DNA of 7,260 nt from Thiotrichales bacterium (GTDB lineage Bacteria > Pseudomonadota > Gammaproteobacteria > UWMA-0217), in assembly GCA_024763135.1 (NCBI GenBank), contig JANTGD010000179.1, positions 1 to 7,260 on the forward strand, given 5' to 3'. Both the position numbers and the translations under genes were made by a program. This document shows positions 5,851-7,260 of the stretch, piece after piece. Under the pieces are notes generated by a model. The model was not told where the DNA came from, did no database searches, and was given only the letters and a program-made list of their open reading frames with translations. Each line of letters starts with the position of its first letter. The stretch's first letter is position 1.

Positions 5851-7164
5851 ATGAGCAGACTCACCCCAACTCAGAAAAAACGTAAAAAGCAATCGCAGTT
5901 TCAAAAGCTTTGGAGCAAGGCTGAACGCTTGCAGCAAGACAATGAGCGCTTTGAACAACAACTGGAAAAGATCATCAAACGGATCCGCGAGGAAATCATG
6001 CCTGCGGAGATTCAGGCAATGCGCAGCAATACCCTCTTGCTCAAACGTTTGTTGACGCTGGGACAACGCAAGTCGCTGGCCCAATGGCAACGAGCAGAAC
6101 TCCATCTATGGATCAACGAGCTGATTGAACCACTCGGCGAGACAAATCAGCTTGACGCCGAACTAATGGATGAAATTGCTTATTATGAAGCGTTTACGCG
6201 TGGCATCACACTCGATGAGACATCTGCGACCTCCCCCGCGGAACAACTGCAGCACATCCTTTCAGAACAACTCCGGAAGGAAAATTCAGAACGTAAAAAG
6301 GCGCTAGACCAACATCAACAGTTGCTGGATAACGAGATAGAGAGCTACCTCGACCAGGAGCTTGGCAAAGCACCGCCCCGGGCACCCGCCGCGCAGGAAC
6401 ACGACAACGATCTCTTTGGTGATGAACTCCGCGAGGCCATGGAACATGAATACGAAACCTACCAAAAGAAGCGCGCCGCCATGCGCGAAGACTTAGTGGC
6501 ACAAATGCGCGAAATGGCGATGCTCGATGAGGACGAAGAGAGCGACTTATTTGATGAATTTTTTGGCTTCGACGAGGATGAGTCCGCAGAAGCAGAAGAT
6601 GAGGAGACCACCGGGAGCGATTCACAGGCGCCTGTGCTAAGCAACACAGTCTTCAAGCGTATTTTCCGTTCTACGGCCGCTAAACTTCATCCCGATCGAG
6701 AAGTCGACCCGGCTCTGCGCAAAGAAAAGCAACATTTAATGGCCCAGCTACTCAATGCGCGTAAACACGGAGATGTGATGACGGTAATTAAAATGTATCA
6801 GACATATGTCGGCGAAGAGGGCTCGTTTACCAAAAAAGATGAGCAAGCGTTAATCGCGGCACTGCAATATCGTATCCAACAACTCGAAAACGCCAAAGAC
6901 GACTACTGCAACACCAGCCCACTGCATCGCCTGGCTTATGAGCGCTTTTATCATCGACAAGCGAAAAAAGTAGATCTGGCCATCAAAAAGGAACTTCAAA
7001 ATATCAGTAACGTTGGCCAGGAGACAGTCGAGCTTGCCCAGGAAATCAAGTCTCTCAAAGCGCTCAAACCCCACCTGGAAGCACGCTCAGAGCGCTCGAA
7101 CAGCTTTGATCCCTGGGAAATTCTCGAGGAATCGATGGAAGAATTCAGGCGCTACCCCAGGTAA
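5851..7164 (+). CDS. J-domain-like protein with long coiled coils and an acidic segment
   Basis: The 437-aa product has a Lys-rich start and probable coiled-coil helices (about 10-50, 130-168 and 192-225). A strongly acidic stretch follows (225-253, including DEDEESDLFDE and DEDESAEAEDEE). HPD at 280-282, between helices at about 266-279 and 287-320 (FKRIFRSTAAKL before, ALRKEKQHLMAQLLNARKHGD after), matches helix II, the HPD loop and helix III of a J-domain, which stimulates the DnaK ATPase. Helix I of the classic domain is not obvious before it, and the Gly/Phe and zinc-finger regions of DnaJ are absent, so this is not the general DnaJ. The C-terminal 100 residues are helical and charged. 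No signal peptide or membrane segment is seen, so a cytoplasmic co-chaperone for a specific client is the best inference. The start has only a weak upstream AGG; the next in-frame ATG would remove the first coiled coil. Confidence 0.88.
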   Translation: MSRLTPTQKKRKKQSQFQKLWSKAERLQQDNERFEQQLEKIIKRIREEIMPAEIQAMRSNTLLLKRLLTLGQRKSLAQWQRAELHLWINELIEPLGETNQLDAELMDEIAYYEAFTRGITLDETSATSPAEQLQHILSEQLRKENSERKKALDQHQQLLDNEIESYLDQELGKAPPRAPAAQEHDNDLFGDELREAMEHEYETYQKKRAAMREDLVAQMREMAMLDEDEESDLFDEFFGFDEDESAEAEDEETTGSDSQAPVLSNTVFKRIFRSTAAKLHPDREVDPALRKEKQHLMAQLLNARKHGDVMTVIKMYQTYVGEEGSFTKKDEQALIAALQYRIQQLENAKDDYCNTSPLHRLAYERFYHRQAKKVDLAIKKELQNISNVGQETVELAQEIKSLKALKPHLEARSERSNSFDPWEILEESMEEFRRYPR

Positions 7165-7260
7165 CACTAGTACACCGCCAAGCCCAAACTGTCTGTATCA
7201 GTGAGTCATCAAGGGGTTAGATGTGGTTTTGTTTTTATGAATCATAGTGGTCCTATGGTG
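7165..7260. other. Non-coding end of the window
   Basis: No terminator hairpin is evident just after the J-domain gene. A GTGAGTCAT at 7201-7209 repeats the 7-mer TGAGTCA seen before other genes, and CTAGTACA (7167-7174) repeats an 8-mer found after the LuxR-type gene (5364-5371). The last bases are AT-rich and may be the promoter region of a gene beyond the window. Confidence 0.4.

Noticed and set aside
5632..6105. 157-codon minus-strand frame overlapping the J-domain gene start
   Set aside because: More than half is antisense to the well-supported coiled-coil coding sequence, and the remainder lacks motifs.
6459..6656. Ser-rich minus-strand frame
   Set aside because: It is the antisense shadow of the acidic segment of the J-domain protein.
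5364..7174. CTAGTACA repeated after two genes as a possible attachment site
   Set aside because: Only 8 bp are shared and the flanking sequences differ, so chance is sufficient.

Overview
The window looks like chromosomal DNA of a gammaproteobacterium, perhaps a marine or hydrocarbon-associated one. This rests on moderate GC, a large Cys-anchored outer-membrane-type lipoprotein of a kind common in that class, a LuxR-type regulator without an autoinducer domain, and a J-domain protein with an HPD motif. No rRNA, tRNA, CRISPR array or intact transposase gene was seen, and the genus cannot be fixed from the sequence alone.

Layout. Bases 1-802 hold no convincing gene but are rich in inverted repeats: a 261-bp element with 30-bp imperfect terminal inverted repeats (203-463) that contains a perfect 21-bp inverted repeat (232-330), then a separate 158-bp hairpin-like element (511-668), then a cluster of ATGAC/GTCAT half-sites (711-747) just upstream of the first gene. 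Bases 803-3073 (+) encode a 756-aa mosaic lipoprotein. A 15-bp-stem hairpin (3089-3125) lies between it and the convergent alpha/beta hydrolase gene (3123-3917, -) and overlaps the hydrolase stop codon. A 259-bp divergent intergenic region with a TGTCAAT-N12-ATTGACA inverted repeat separates the hydrolase from a LuxR-type regulator gene (4177-5340, +). A 510-bp gene-poor gap follows, containing two mutually exclusive hairpins (5690-5739) and a promoter-like site. The window ends with a 437-aa J-domain-like protein (5851-7164, +) and 96 bp of non-coding sequence.

How the genes may work together. The hydrolase and the LuxR-type regulator are divergent, so the regulator may control the hydrolase. 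The lipoprotein and the J-domain protein seem to be single-gene units. One link between them is the 7-mer TGAGTCA/TGACTCA: the four copies found by eye all lie outside genes, two before the lipoprotein, one before the J-domain gene and one after it. No complete new defence or mobile system could be demonstrated. The best candidates for undescribed biology are the nested palindromic elements at 203-668, the half-site cluster with the shared 7-mer, and the unusual J-domain protein.
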